From positions 16,114,501-16,178,500 of the forward strand of contig JAYKKT010000089.1 in the NCBI GenBank assembly GCA_036023115.1: DNA of 64,000 nt. The letters are read 5' to 3'. Made by a program: the position numbers and the translations under genes. A model generated the notes under the pieces. That model was not told the DNA's origin, ran no database searches, and worked only from the letters and a program-made list of their open reading frames with translations. Source of the DNA: Brasenia schreberi (taxonomy: Eukaryota > Streptophyta > Magnoliopsida > Nymphaeales > Cabombaceae). How positions within the stretch are numbered: the first letter of the stretch is position 1; every line of letters begins with the position of its first letter. Below are positions 45,944 through 56,901 of this stretch, one piece after another.

Positions 45944-48900
45944 CGTAGACGCAGAAAGTTCCCGCTTCTGGTTCTTAGGCTTGAAGCGAACCTTTTGTGT
46001 GTCTAAGTCCTATTTAAGCAAAAGGGCGTGCCAGCTAGCTTGCTTAAGCTAGCGAAGAAATACTTTGAAATCTAACTCCTAATGTGGCGACTGTGAGCAA
46101 GCAAGCTCTTTTCGTCGCAGACCTTCTTGCACCGATGCGCAAGGGTCAGTCTGTACGCTTAGAAAATCGAGTTTTAAATATGAGAACCTACGAAAATGTT
46201 TGAGGTGTTCGATTCGGGCTGTTTTTGTATGATTTTCAGATTTTATTTCACGTGGATTTGCATGTGCCTATGTCTTTCTTTTTATCCCTTTTCGGGCTAA
46301 CTAGGTGTGTGTTATGAACACGTGACCTAAGTGGGGTGACTTTGAGTAGGAGTATGGGGTTTGTTTTGATGCAATATGCGTCCTAACTCGTGGTATGGCG
46401 TATATGCAATGCAAACTCACGCAACTCCAAAGGGAAAACCCGAATTGAAAGACAATGCGGAAGGGAAATGACTTGAATGTAAATTGCAAAAGGGAAATTG
46501 TAAAAGGAAAATATGGCTATATCTTAAGAGCGGAAAGGCTCAATTGTGCAAGTGTGTGTCGTGTATATATGTAAAGACTACGCACACTGCTGAACCTTAA
46601 AACCCAAATCTTAAAGACATAACCGAAAGGGAAATACTTATAATATATATGGGCCCGAAGGTCGCCAACGTGTTGCGTGGGTGCAGTGTGTATATTGAAA
46701 GACAACTCACACGACTTAAATGAAACCCAAATATAAATTGCAATATGGCCTTAACTAAGGTCTTGGGAGTAAGAGCGAAAGCTCAATGTGTGTGAGTGTA
46801 GAATTGAAGTACTACGCACACGACATGAAATTAAACCCAAATATAAATTGCAATAGGCCTTGACTAAGGTCTTGGGAGTAGGAGCGAAAGCTCAATGTGT
46901 GTGAGTGTATAATTGAAATACTACGCCCACGACATGTAGTAAAACACCCAAGGGAAATTATAACACGGCCCTTACTTGGGTCTTGAAAATAAGAGCTAAA
47001 GCTCAATGTGTATGAGTGCGAGAATTGAAAGACAACACACACAACTTAAGCAAAACCCCACGCAACTTAAATTATATAAGTAAGTCTATATCTTAGGGGC
47101 TGATTAGGCCCGAGTGTGTGTCAAAATCATGTGCAGCTAAGAGCGAGATAGGCTCAAGTGCACGTGTGTGTGGGTGTGCCAAACCACGTTATTACAAGCG
47201 GGGGGAGACAATGCTCCGTTATTACAACCCCGTATCAAATTTAATTAAGCAAGTCTATAAACAAGGACCAAGTTAGGCACTTACGGATAGCTGGTCCGGG
47301 CGTGACTTGCTTGCGCTTGGGCTGGTGTATCGCCTTGGGCTGCAATAGGGAGCTCCTTGGAAGGGCGCGACAAAGGAGGGTGCTGACCGAGCGACAAGGG
47401 TGCAGATGGGTGAGGCTGGCGCTAGCCGAGTGATGGGAGGGGGCATTGCCTTGGTGCTAGCCGAACGGAGGGGGTGCTGCTACCTTGGTTGGGGTAGTTA
47501 GGGGTGCTTAGGGAAGATAAAGGGGAGCTAGCTGGGGTGTTGGCTAGGGGCTGGTTTAAGGGAAGAGGTAAGGTTAAGGGTGTGTAAGTTAGGGCCTATC
47601 TAAGGGAGATGTAGGGTGGCGGGTGGTGCAGTCGGTTGTGGCTGGCCGAATGGAGGGGGTATTTAGGTGGTGGCCGGTTGGATGAATTAGAGACTAGGCT
47701 AAGGAAGGGTGGCGTGTGGTGGCTGAGAGTGGAGGGGGAGTGAACAGAGGGTGGTGTTAGGATGGGGCACTAACCGTTAAGGAAGGTGAAGGTGGTGGGT
47801 GTCCAAGGGAGGCAGCCGAACGGTGGCAGGTTGGTGCAGTCGGGTGGCAAGGAATGAAACTGGCCGGGTGGTGATGGTGGCGTGGAGTGGAGCTGGTCGG
47901 AGTTCCAAGGTGGAGTAGGTGAGAGAAGAGAGCAAAGGATGAGAGAGGAGAGGGGGCTCGGCTGGCCCAAAGGAACTTGAAAAACCTGCCCACTAGGGGG
48001 GGGTTTTATAGCTTTTGAGTGGGGTCGGTTGGGCTGGTTTTGGGGGGCTGGTTTAGTGGTTAGGTGGTGGTGGTTTGGGGATAAGGTGGGCTAGATATTT
48101 GGGGGGGCTAGATATTTAGGTTAGGTGGTTTTAGGGATATGGTGTGCTAGGGTTTTAGGTGGGGTGGTTTAGTGGTTTAGGGCTTAGCTAGGTGGGTTGG
48201 GCTTAGGGTGAGGTTTAGTGAGGTGGGTTAGGTGTTTAGGCTAGGATTAGGTCGGGATTAGGAGAATTAGGCTATATTTAGGGAAGGATTAGAGAAGTGG
48301 GTTAGGTGATTAGGTTGGGATTAGGGAAGGATTAGGGAAGTGGGTTAGGTGATTAGGCTAGGATTAGGTCAGGTTTAGGGCAAATGGCTAGGATTAGGTG
48401 TTTTGGCTTAGGATTGGGTTAGGAGCATCCCTTTGCATGGCCCATGGACTTAATTGCATCATGTTGGTGCAACCCTAGGTTAGGTGTAGGTTCATACAAG
48501 CTTAAACCCACACTAATTAGGCTAACCCACATGATTAACCCAAAACTTGACACACAAGTCAAGCTTAATACATTTCCCTCACATTTAGTCCTCCCCATTC
48601 TCTCTCATGCCCAAGATCCCACATGAATTTCAAGTGGGCCCCACCTCCATTTATGAGAAGGTGATGTGGGCCATGGATGTGGATATTGGATTGGATTTGT
48701 GGATCCAAATCCAAATCTAAATCCACATATATGTTTGGATTGGGATCTGGATATATATGGTCCAGATCCTAATCCAAAACTGAATTCTAACTCCTTCAAG
48801 GTATGTTCGAAACAAACGGTTTGTGCGGGGCCTGACAGCATCAGTACTCCGTCTTGCGTTGGTTCTTCACTAACATGGTCGTCCGCTTCTGTTTTCACCT

Positions 48901-49255
48901 TCTAGAGATGATTTCAAAGAGTTTTATTGATAACAGGGGCTTGGATGTTCGAGATTCTGGGGATGAATCTAATATGAGAGTTGCTGTGCCGGGCTCGACA
49001 TGTGCTCCGGTTTCGGGCTCTCTTTTGCTCTTCTGGTCCTGCTTTCATCAGGCCAAGTCGCTTTGTGGGGTTTCAAAACATCTTTTAAAAGGTTTTAAAA
49101 CAATATTATACAAATTTAAAACATATATAGTTCAAAGCATATGTACAGGGTTTGTTTGGAAGGCTCCTGGGTTTCTAGACTCAAAATAGCCCTTTGGGGC
49201 TGCTTTTACAAAACTAGGTTATTTGAGAAGTTCGTGGGATTTCGGGGTGTTTACA
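45944..49255 (-). mobile_element. Element D: 3' LTR
   Basis: Complete 3312-bp LTR from CGTAGACGC (T to C change at the first base) to TGTTTACA, followed by a polypurine tract. It is very similar to the LTR it interrupts, so the pair resembles a tandem duplication but has full LTR ends between them. Array at about 46510-47100 with two central units, hairpin region about 47198-47235, TATA 48004-48011. Confidence 0.9.
48004..48011 (-). promoter_or_regulatory. TATA box in LTR of D
   Basis: Minus strand CTATAAAA followed by CCCCCCCCTAGTGGGCAGG. Confidence 0.75.
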
Positions 49256-49271
49256 GATGCCCCTCTTTGGC
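49256..49271 (-). promoter_or_regulatory. Element D: polypurine tract
   Basis: GATGCCCCTCTTTGGC on the plus strand, directly after the LTR end. Confidence 0.85.
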
Positions 49272-49615
49272 ATTGTTCAAATTGATTTGGATAATGGCAA
49301 AGACGACAAAACACCCCTTTCAATGTCTCCCCAGATCTAACCACGAAAATATGGGATCGTCCCAATCTTCAGCAAAATCTTACTTTTAAAACCCTGGTAG
49401 GAGGAGATATCACGCCAAAAGGATATACAAAACGGTTTCTGGTCCTAAAATAGGATCATGTTTATGCAAGTGCCATGCATGGAAATGGAAATGCATGACA
49501 TGGGTGGGGTGCCAAGAGTGGCGACCTCCCAGAAACCAGATATGGTCGAACTCTTGAGACTTACAAGGCCTGCTGCTCCAAGTGAGCAGATCCTATGCTG
49601 TTCGATGTTCGACTT
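49272..49615 (-). other. Element D: 3' internal remnant
   Basis: About 340 bp of non-coding sequence next to the polypurine tract, similar to 27420-27760 of C (for example GATCGTCCCAA and GCGACCTCCCAGA). The rest of D is gone; E begins at 49616. Confidence 0.75.
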
Positions 49616-50856
49616 TGTAAACACCCCGAAATCCCACGAACTTCTCAAATGAACCTAGTTTTGTAAAAGCAGCCCCAAAGGGCTATTTTGAGTTTGGAAA
49701 CCTAGGAGCCTTCCACACAAACCCTGTACATATGTTTTAAACTCTATATGTTTTAAATATGTATAATATGCTTTTAAAACCTTTTAAAATATGTTTTGAA
49801 ACCCCACAAAGCGACTTGGTCTGATGAAAGCAGGACCAGAAGAGCTAAAAAGAGCCCGGAACCGGAGCACACGTCGAGCCCGGCACAACAACTCTCGTGT
49901 TAGATCCACCCCCAGGATCTCGAACATCCAAGTCCCTGTTATCAGCAAAAATCGTATGAAATCATCTCTGGAAGGTGAAAACAGAAGCGGACGACCATGT
50001 TGGCGAAGACCCAATGCAGACGGAGTACTGATGCTGTCAGACCCCGCACAAACCGTTCGTTTCGAACATACCCCGAAGGAGTCAGAATTCAGTTTGGATT
50101 GGATCTGGACCATATATATTCAGATCCCAATCCAAACGTATGTATGGATTTGGATTTGGATTTGTATCCAGAGATCCAATCCAATATCCACATCCATGGC
50201 CCACATCACCTTCTCATAAATGGAGGTTGGGCCCACTTGAAATTCACGTGGGATTATGGGCATGAGAGAGAATGGGGAGGATAAGCATGAGGGAATTGTA
50301 TTAAGCTTGACTTGTGTGTCAAGTTTGGGGTTAATCATGTGGGTTAGCCTAATTAGTGTGGGTTTAAGCTTGTATTAGCCAAAACCTAAACTAGGGCTAC
50401 ACCAACATGATGCAATGAAGTCTATGGGTTATGCAAAGGGAGCTTTCTAACCCAATCCTAAGCCAAAACCCCTAATCCTAGCCCTTTACCCTAATCCCGG
50501 CCCAATCCTAGCCTAATCACCTAACCCACTTCCCTAATCCCGACCTAATCCCAACCTAATCACCTAACCCACCTCTCTAATCCTTCCCTAAATCTAGCCT
50601 AATTTCCTTAATCCTAACCTAATCCTAGCCTAATCACCTAACCCACCTCACTAAACCTCACCCCAAAACCAACCCACCTAGCTAAGCCCTAAACCCCTAA
50701 ACCACCCCACCTAAACCTAGCACACCATATCCCTAATACCCCCTAAATAAAATATCTGGCCCCTCCTTAAAACCAGCCCACCTTATCACCACACCACCAC
50801 CACCTAAACCATCTTACCACCCTCCAAATACCAGCCCCAACCGCCATTTCCAAACC

Positions 50857-50864
50857 TATATAAA
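50857..50864 (+). promoter_or_regulatory. TATA box in 5' LTR of E
   Basis: TATATAAA followed by CCCCCCCTAGTGGGCGGG. Confidence 0.8.
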
Positions 50865-51989
50865 CCCCCCCTAGTGGGCGGGTTTTTGAAGCTTTTGGGA
50901 ACCTTGGGCCAACCGACCTTGGCCAATCTCCTCCCAGCCGAGCCTTCCACCTTGCTCCACCTGCACCACCACACCCCGGCCAGCTCCACCTCGCGCCACC
51001 ACTACCTCCCAACCTGCTCCATTCCACGCTGCCATCACTTCCATCCGGCCGAACTCCATCCACTTCAATCACCCGACTGCTCTTCTTCCTTGGACACCAA
51101 CTCCCTACCACCCGGTTAGTACCTCAACCTAACTCTACCTCCTCTTCACTCCCCCTCCACTCTCAACCACCCATAGCACCACCACTTAGCATCCTCCTTT
51201 GCCATCAGCCACACTTACCTATTTGGCCAGACCTAAACCCCTTCCACCACCCGACACTCTACCTTCGCCTAGTGACACCCGGCCACCCTACATGACTCCC
51301 TAAGACCTGCCCTTTTTACTTTCCACCAGCCCTTAGTCCCACCTTCTATAACACCCTAGCTAGCTCCCTTCCCATCCATAACATCCTAACTACCCTAGCA
51401 GCCGGCCACCACTAAACCATCCCTAGCCGATTGCACCCAATCTCCTCTCGGCTAGCCATGCTTTTCCCTTAGGCATTCCCTTAGGCTCCCCTTAGCGCCA
51501 CCTTTCCTAACACCACACTATCCCTTAGTGACCCTCCTTAGTCACCTTAGCCCAAAGCACCAAGGCAGCACACTCCTAGCAGCCGGCCAGCTTCAAGGCG
51601 CCCTTCCCGCGCACCCAAGTCACCCAGCCAGCACCTCCCCTTGCCGTGCCATTTCGAGGAGCTCCCTCTTGCAGCCCAAGGCGAAGCCAAGCCTACGCTC
51701 AAGCAAGTCACCTCCGGACCAGCTATAAGTAAGTGCCTAACTCGGTCCTTAGTTGTAGACTTGCTTAAATTAAATTAAATTTGATATGGGGTTGTAATAA
51801 CAGAGCATAGTCTCCCCCCGCTTGTAATAACGTGGCTTGGCACACCCACACACACGTACACTTGAGCCTACCTCGCTCTTAGTTGTGCACGATTTTGAAC
51901 ACACACGGGCCTAATCAGCCCTTTATATATAAGTTTATGTATATACTTTAAGTTGCGTAGGGTTTTGTTTGAGTTGGGTGTGTTGTCTT

Positions 51990-52390
51990 TAAATTCTCAC
52001 ACTCACACACATTGAGCTTCCGCTCTTATTTGCAAGACCCAAGTAAGTGTCGTGTGATACTATCCTTGGGTTTAATTTCATGTCGTGTGTGTAGTACTTC
52101 AATTCTAGCACTCACACACATTGAGCTTTCGCTCTTATTCCTAAGACCTTAGTTAAGGCCATATTGCAATTTATATTTGGGTTTAATTTCATGCTGTGTG
52201 CGTAGTACTTCAATTCAAGCACTCACACACATTGAGCTTTCGCTCTTATTCCCAAGACCTTAGATAAGGCCATATTGCAATTTATATTTGGGTTTCATTT
52301 GAAGTCGTGTGTGTTGTCTTTACATTTTCACACGCACCCACATTGAGCCTTCACTCTTATTTGCAAGACCCAAGTAAGGGCTCATATATA
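51990..52390 (+). repeat. 111-bp tandem array in LTR of E
   Basis: Two central units with GACCTTAGTTAAGGCC and GACCTTAGATAAGGCC about 111 bp apart, flanked by GACCCAAGTAAG units. Fewer units than in B (four) or the solo LTR at 32101 (three). Confidence 0.85.
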
Positions 52391-53070
52391 CTATATACGT
52401 ATTTCCCTTTTGGCTATGTCTTTTCAATTTGGGTTTTAAGGTTCAGCAGTGTGCGTAGTCCTTCAATATATACACGGCACACACTTACACAATTGAGCCT
52501 TTCCGCTCTTAAGATATAGCCATATTTCCCTTCGGCAATTTCCATTACAAGTCATTTCCCTTCGGCATTGTCTTTAAATTTGGGTTTTCCCTTTGGAGTT
52601 GCGTGAGTTTGCATTGCATATACACCATACCACGAGTTAGGACGCATATTGCATCAAAGCAAACCTCATACTCCCGCTCAAAATCGCCACATCTTAGTGG
52701 AGTGTTCATAACACACACCTAGGTGGCCCGAAAAGGGATAAAAAGAAAGACTTAGGCACGTGCAAATCCAAGTGATCTAAAATCTGAAAATCGTACAAAT
52801 AAGACCCGAATCAAACACCTCAAATCGCTTTCGTAGGTCCTTCTATCCAAAAACTCGATCTCTAAAAGCGTACAGACTGACCCTTGCGCATCGGTGCAAG
52901 AAGGTCTGCGACGACAAGAGCTTGCTTGCTCACAGTCGCCACGTTAGTAGTCAGGTTTTAGAATACATCGCTGGCACGCCCTGTTTATTTAAATAGGACT
53001 TAGACACACGAAAAGGTTCGCTTCAGGCCTAAGAACCAGGAAGCAGAAATTTTCTACGTCTACAGTTAAA

Positions 53071-53089
53071 TTGGCATTCCCGGTGGGAC
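53071..53089 (+). promoter_or_regulatory. Element E: primer binding site
   Basis: TTGGCATTCCCGGTGGGAC, six bases after the LTR end, two changes from the element C site. Confidence 0.85.
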
Positions 53090-53206
53090 GTGAGTCTTTT
53101 AAAGTCGAGTCACTCTAGGAAACTTGCGAAAAGATTTTCAAAGAGGTGTTGTTTTAACTCTGTTTTCTTTAGTTGTACTTAGGAATTTTAAAAAAGGCTT
53201 GAAAGC

Positions 53207-56067
53207 ATGTCAAAATCCAACCCAAGTGAAGTGTCGAGCCAAGGCTCATGCGCATCAAGTTCTCACTCTAGCAAGGTTTTGAAAAATAAGATCAAACTAG
53301 ACGAGATAGAGGACCTGAGAAGGGATTCGAGGCCAAAATCGATGCTCTTAGCCAAGGGGCTGAAGTAGGCGATTCATGTTCATCAAATGGTGAACAAAAG
53401 GCCAAAAGAAAATCTGAAAAACCTCGCAAGCACAAAGAGGCCTTCGTAATGGAAGGCAACCAATACCACGAGTCCTTCACACAAAAGGACCGTAAAGCCT
53501 TGCAGCAGCTGCTGAAAGGGCAAAATAAAGAGAAAAGGAATTACGCCCTGTCTGATTTCCTTCCTATGGATTACGAAACAGAAAATGACGATGAAATACT
53601 GAACTTCCATCGGTATGATGGCATGGGAGACCCTAGGTCTCACTTGCAACTTTTCTCGCGTCGATCCCATAAGAAGAAAAAGGACTCGATGAAATGAGTG
53701 TATTGGTTCCCTTTATCCCTTAAAGGCACAACTACCAAATGGTTGGCTTCCTACGATTTAAGCCAGTTCGCTACTTTTGAAGAGTTAGCGAACTGCTTCA
53801 TGCAAAGATTTGCATACAACGTAGAAGTCATGCCAACTTTGAACACTTTAAGGGATACGAAGCAAGGCATGAACGAAGACGTACATGCCTTCATTATAAG
53901 ATGGAGGTCACTTTTGGGCCAAGTGCGAGAGCCCATATCCGAAGGATGCGCAGTCATGCTCATCCTGGATAATTTTAAAAGCGAGTTAAAGACCCTTCTC
54001 TCGCTCCATGAGATCTCAACTTTCCATAAGTTGATCAAAAAAGCATCCATTTTCGAAACAAACTTGGAAAAGGGGATATACGATCACTTATGGAAAGGAA
54101 GTGCCGTTTCTAAAACTCGCTTGGAAAAGTCCATCACTTATGGGCTACCCATGATGGACAAAGGGGCAAAGCCCCATAAAATCGCCAATGTTCGGGTAGA
54201 TCCAGGCGTGGCGGGCACTTCCAAAAATTTTGAAAAACTAGAAAACAAAAGGGAACGAACCTTTCAAAAACCGATTGAAAAACGGGAGTACACACCGTTG
54301 GGGCAACCTGTGTCGGAGGTCCTAGACCTCCTACTTGCCCAAGGCATGATAGAACTTCTTGAAATCCCCGAAGGAGTAACTTCCAAAGGGGGGTATTTAA
54401 ATCGATTTTGCAAGTATCATCGGCTCAAAGGCCATGATACCAAATGTTGTTTCTCTCTTTTAAATAAAATCGAGAACTTGATAGCGGAGGGCCGGCTCCA
54501 GGTCATTGCGGAACCTAAGCCAACTCAAGCTATCTTCAAAGAACCTTTTCTTGCTAGTAGCAGTGGGAAAGGAAAGGAGGTATGTACCCTCACCTTTTCA
54601 AAAGAACTAGTGCAAAATTCTGAGTTTGGTCGACCCACTTGTGTGCCCATTCTTGTACTGTACAAGAAGCCCGCCCAAGTCGTCATCCGGGGACCACCAA
54701 AAGCTGAATCCCCAGCTAAATTAGTTTTAAAACTCCAAGGTGCTCCTCAACTCATACTTAGAGCCAATTCTAGTGCGAACCCTAGGCTGGTCGTGGGGGA
54801 AGTGACTAGATCCGGGAGGATCTATCAACCCCCACACCTACAAAGTGCTAAAAAGGTGGTCAGTGTGCCTGGCCCCTCAAAAGCATGTATTCCTGGAGTT
54901 CTGCCAAAAGCAGACAAGGGAAAAGTCCTAAATTCTTATGATTTCGAAAACCACCTTTCAAAGATTCCTATCCACATGTCTATCCTAGAGTTTATACAAA
55001 CCTCGCCTAAGCATAGACTCGTGCTAGAGAAAATTCTAGAAAGAGCCAAGGTTGATTCGAACATAAGTCCGGAATCCCTGTCTGACCAAGTGGCTTTAAT
55101 AGGAGCCAAATCGCCCATCACTTTCTCGGAAGATGATGTAGATAGACCCTACGAGTCCCGTAACCTGGCCTTGCATATCGTGGTGGTTCTGAATAACCAC
55201 TCTCTGGACAGGTGCCTAGTTGATGGGAGAGGAGGGCTTAACATCCTTCCACTTCATGTGGCGTACCAAATCGGAGTCACCTTGACTTTTGTAAACCCAA
55301 GCCCCATCGTTATCACTGGATATGATGGGAATGCGTCTAGGCCTTTAGGATCGATCGAACTCCCAATGGAAACGGGAGGGATCACACACACGGGGGTGTT
55401 CCATGTCTTGGACATCCACCCCCATTATAACCTGTTGTTGGGAAGGCCCTGGATACACAGCTTGTGCGATATGCCATCCACCTTCCACAGGTGTGTCAAG
55501 ATCCCTTTCAGGGACCAGGTCATGGTGATCCTAGGTGAGAGTCACCCACAGCTTCAGGGGATCATAAACTCCCCTTGTTTGTCGAGCTTCCAGGCCCGTG
55601 AGACTAACCTGGGGCAGACCATGATTGAGCAGCCAAGGCTCGTGTGAAACAACCCTAGGAAGGTTGTATGTGTGAAGGGACCGCCCAAAGTAGGCCCCCT
55701 CCCGATTCTAACCCTTCTAGGAAGACCCAAGCATCCCCTATTTCCAAAACCCCTGGACAAAAGGCCATACGAGCACGATATGGACGACAACAAGTTCCAG
55801 GACCACGATTTATACTCTCAATTTTCAAAAAATAAAAAATCGTGGAACATGTTGTTAAATATGGGCTACACGCCCTACAAAAGTCTAGGGGCACAAAACC
55901 AGGGTCTCCTAGAGCCCATCCTTCCTAGGGCCAACCCAAGCCGATACGGGATCAACTATACTCCCAAAACACCACCAGAGCCACCCCCTGTGACCACCTG
56001 GGTCAAGGGTGCCCTGGAGCCTACCCTAGAAGAGACCTATGATTTAGACCTCCTATTCCGAGTCTAA
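53207..56067 (+). pseudogene. Element E: gag-protease, nearly complete
   Basis: The best preserved gag-protease here, about 950 codons, starting at ATG 53207 (MSKSNPSEVSSQGSC), about 120 bp after the primer binding site. A one-base loss near 53325 shifts the frame; it then runs past HRYDGMGDPRSHLQL to KKKKDSMK, TGA (53695-53697; Trp in C). The next open part, to 55647, holds the capsid core (FPLSLKGTTTKWLASYD), the CHHC knuckle CKYHRLKGHDTKCC (about 54400), and the protease site CLVDGRGGLNILP with HYNLLLGRPW. A TGA at 55645-55647 interrupts the frame, which resumes unchanged to the natural end LDLLFRV, TAA at 56065-56067. The protease Gly after LVDG is Arg here. Confidence 0.93.
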
Positions 56068-56800
56068 CCTGTAGTGTTTTCCCTTTGTAGGTATGATGGA
56101 AGATCCCTTTCATAAAAAACAAAAACATTTGGAAAACTTAAAATCAAAAAAATCGAAAAAGAAGAAAAACCAAGAGCAATGGAAAAACAAAAACTCGAAA
56201 ATAGAGTCCTTTGTATAGTTCCTAAGGTTCTTGTTTTACAAAAACCCAAAAAAATTGAAAATCTAGAAAATACCAAAAAGATTTTGTATATAGCTGCTCC
56301 TGGTAGGACTTTGGAAAAAGATTTCGAAAGGAATGTCGTTTGCATAGCCAGACCAAAAATTTCGAAATCGATTGAAAATTCAAGTACAAAACAAGGTCTT
56401 TTTGAAAATCACGCATCAAATTCCCTCGGGTCTATAGCCCACGAGAATGATCGAAGTCCAAAAATGGATCCCCTTGAGGAAGATTCCACTTCCGAGCTCT
56501 TAGAATTTCATAAAATTCTCGATTTTGAAAGACCTTCCAATTCAATAGGGGGAGATTTCATAGAGGTGAACCTAGGGGATGATTCCAATCCCAAAACCAT
56601 CAAAATAGGCGCATGCTTGCATGAACATGAAAGATCAGCATTCATTGCATTTCTACGAACCTATTTAGATGTGTTTGCATGGACGTATGAAGACATGCCG
56701 GGCATAGACCCCAGCATTGTCGAACATCGTCTTCCCTTAGATGCGGATGTAAAACCCATAAAGCAGAAGCTTAGGAAAATACACCCGAGTGTCGAACATT
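56068..56800 (+). pseudogene. Element E: start of pol, truncated in RT
   Basis: Pol lies in another frame and begins near 56094 after CCCTTTGTAGG. A TAA near 56117 breaks the Lys-rich N-terminus; from the ATG at 56179 the frame is open through ILYIAAPGRTLEK, MDPLEEDSTSELLEFHKIL and FAWTYEDMPGIDP to KQKLRKIHP. RT is cut at about 56795, well before the YVDD site. The counterpart in C (35391-35657 plus 31600-32095) is split by a solo LTR. Nothing of E's RT core, RNase H or integrase remains in the window. Confidence 0.88.
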
Positions 56801-56896
56801 GTCGAACATCGTCTTCCCTTAGATGCGGATGTAAAACCCATATGGGTGCATCGGATGTAAGACCCCAGCATTGTCGAACATCCTTTGCCGGTATGC
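56708..56896. repeat. Scrambled short duplications at the E/F junction
   Basis: The segment CATTGTCGAACATCGTCTTC ... GGATGTAAAACCCAT (about 56716-56757) recurs at about 56795-56840, and CCCAGCATTGTCGAACAT (56710) recurs at about 56863. Between them is a fragment reading GGGTGCATCGGATGTAAGA. The sequence then switches, at CATCCTTTGCC, to integrase DNA of element F in the opposite orientation. Confidence 0.8.
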
Positions 56897-56901
56897 ACGA
56901 G
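56882..56901 (-). pseudogene. Element F: integrase scrap left of first solo LTR
   Basis: CCTTTGCCGGTATGCACGAG matches the minus-strand integrase DNA of C near 28816-28835 (the AYRQR region). It is the far end of the F integrase left after the E/F rearrangement, and its last five bases (ACGAG) form one copy of the duplication around the next LTR. Confidence 0.75.

Larger units (their letters stand above)
49616..53064 (+). mobile_element. Element E: 5' LTR
   Basis: Complete 3449-bp LTR from TGTAAACACCCCG to CGTCTACA, followed by a primer binding site and gag. Preceded by GACTT; the right-hand duplication is lost. Order: U3 with GATCC palindrome (50101-50127, one mismatch), G-box (50245-50250), CCTAATC/CCTAACCC tract (about 50450-50720), TATA (50857-50864), leader, donor-like GTAAGTGCC (about 51729), hairpin region (51790-51830, one stem base changed), 111-bp array (about 51990-52390). 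Confidence 0.93.

Noticed and set aside
43098..49255. An intact element with LTR pair 43098-45943 and 45944-49255
   Set aside because: Both lie in the same orientation with nothing between them, and the polypurine tract follows only the second; they are nested LTRs.
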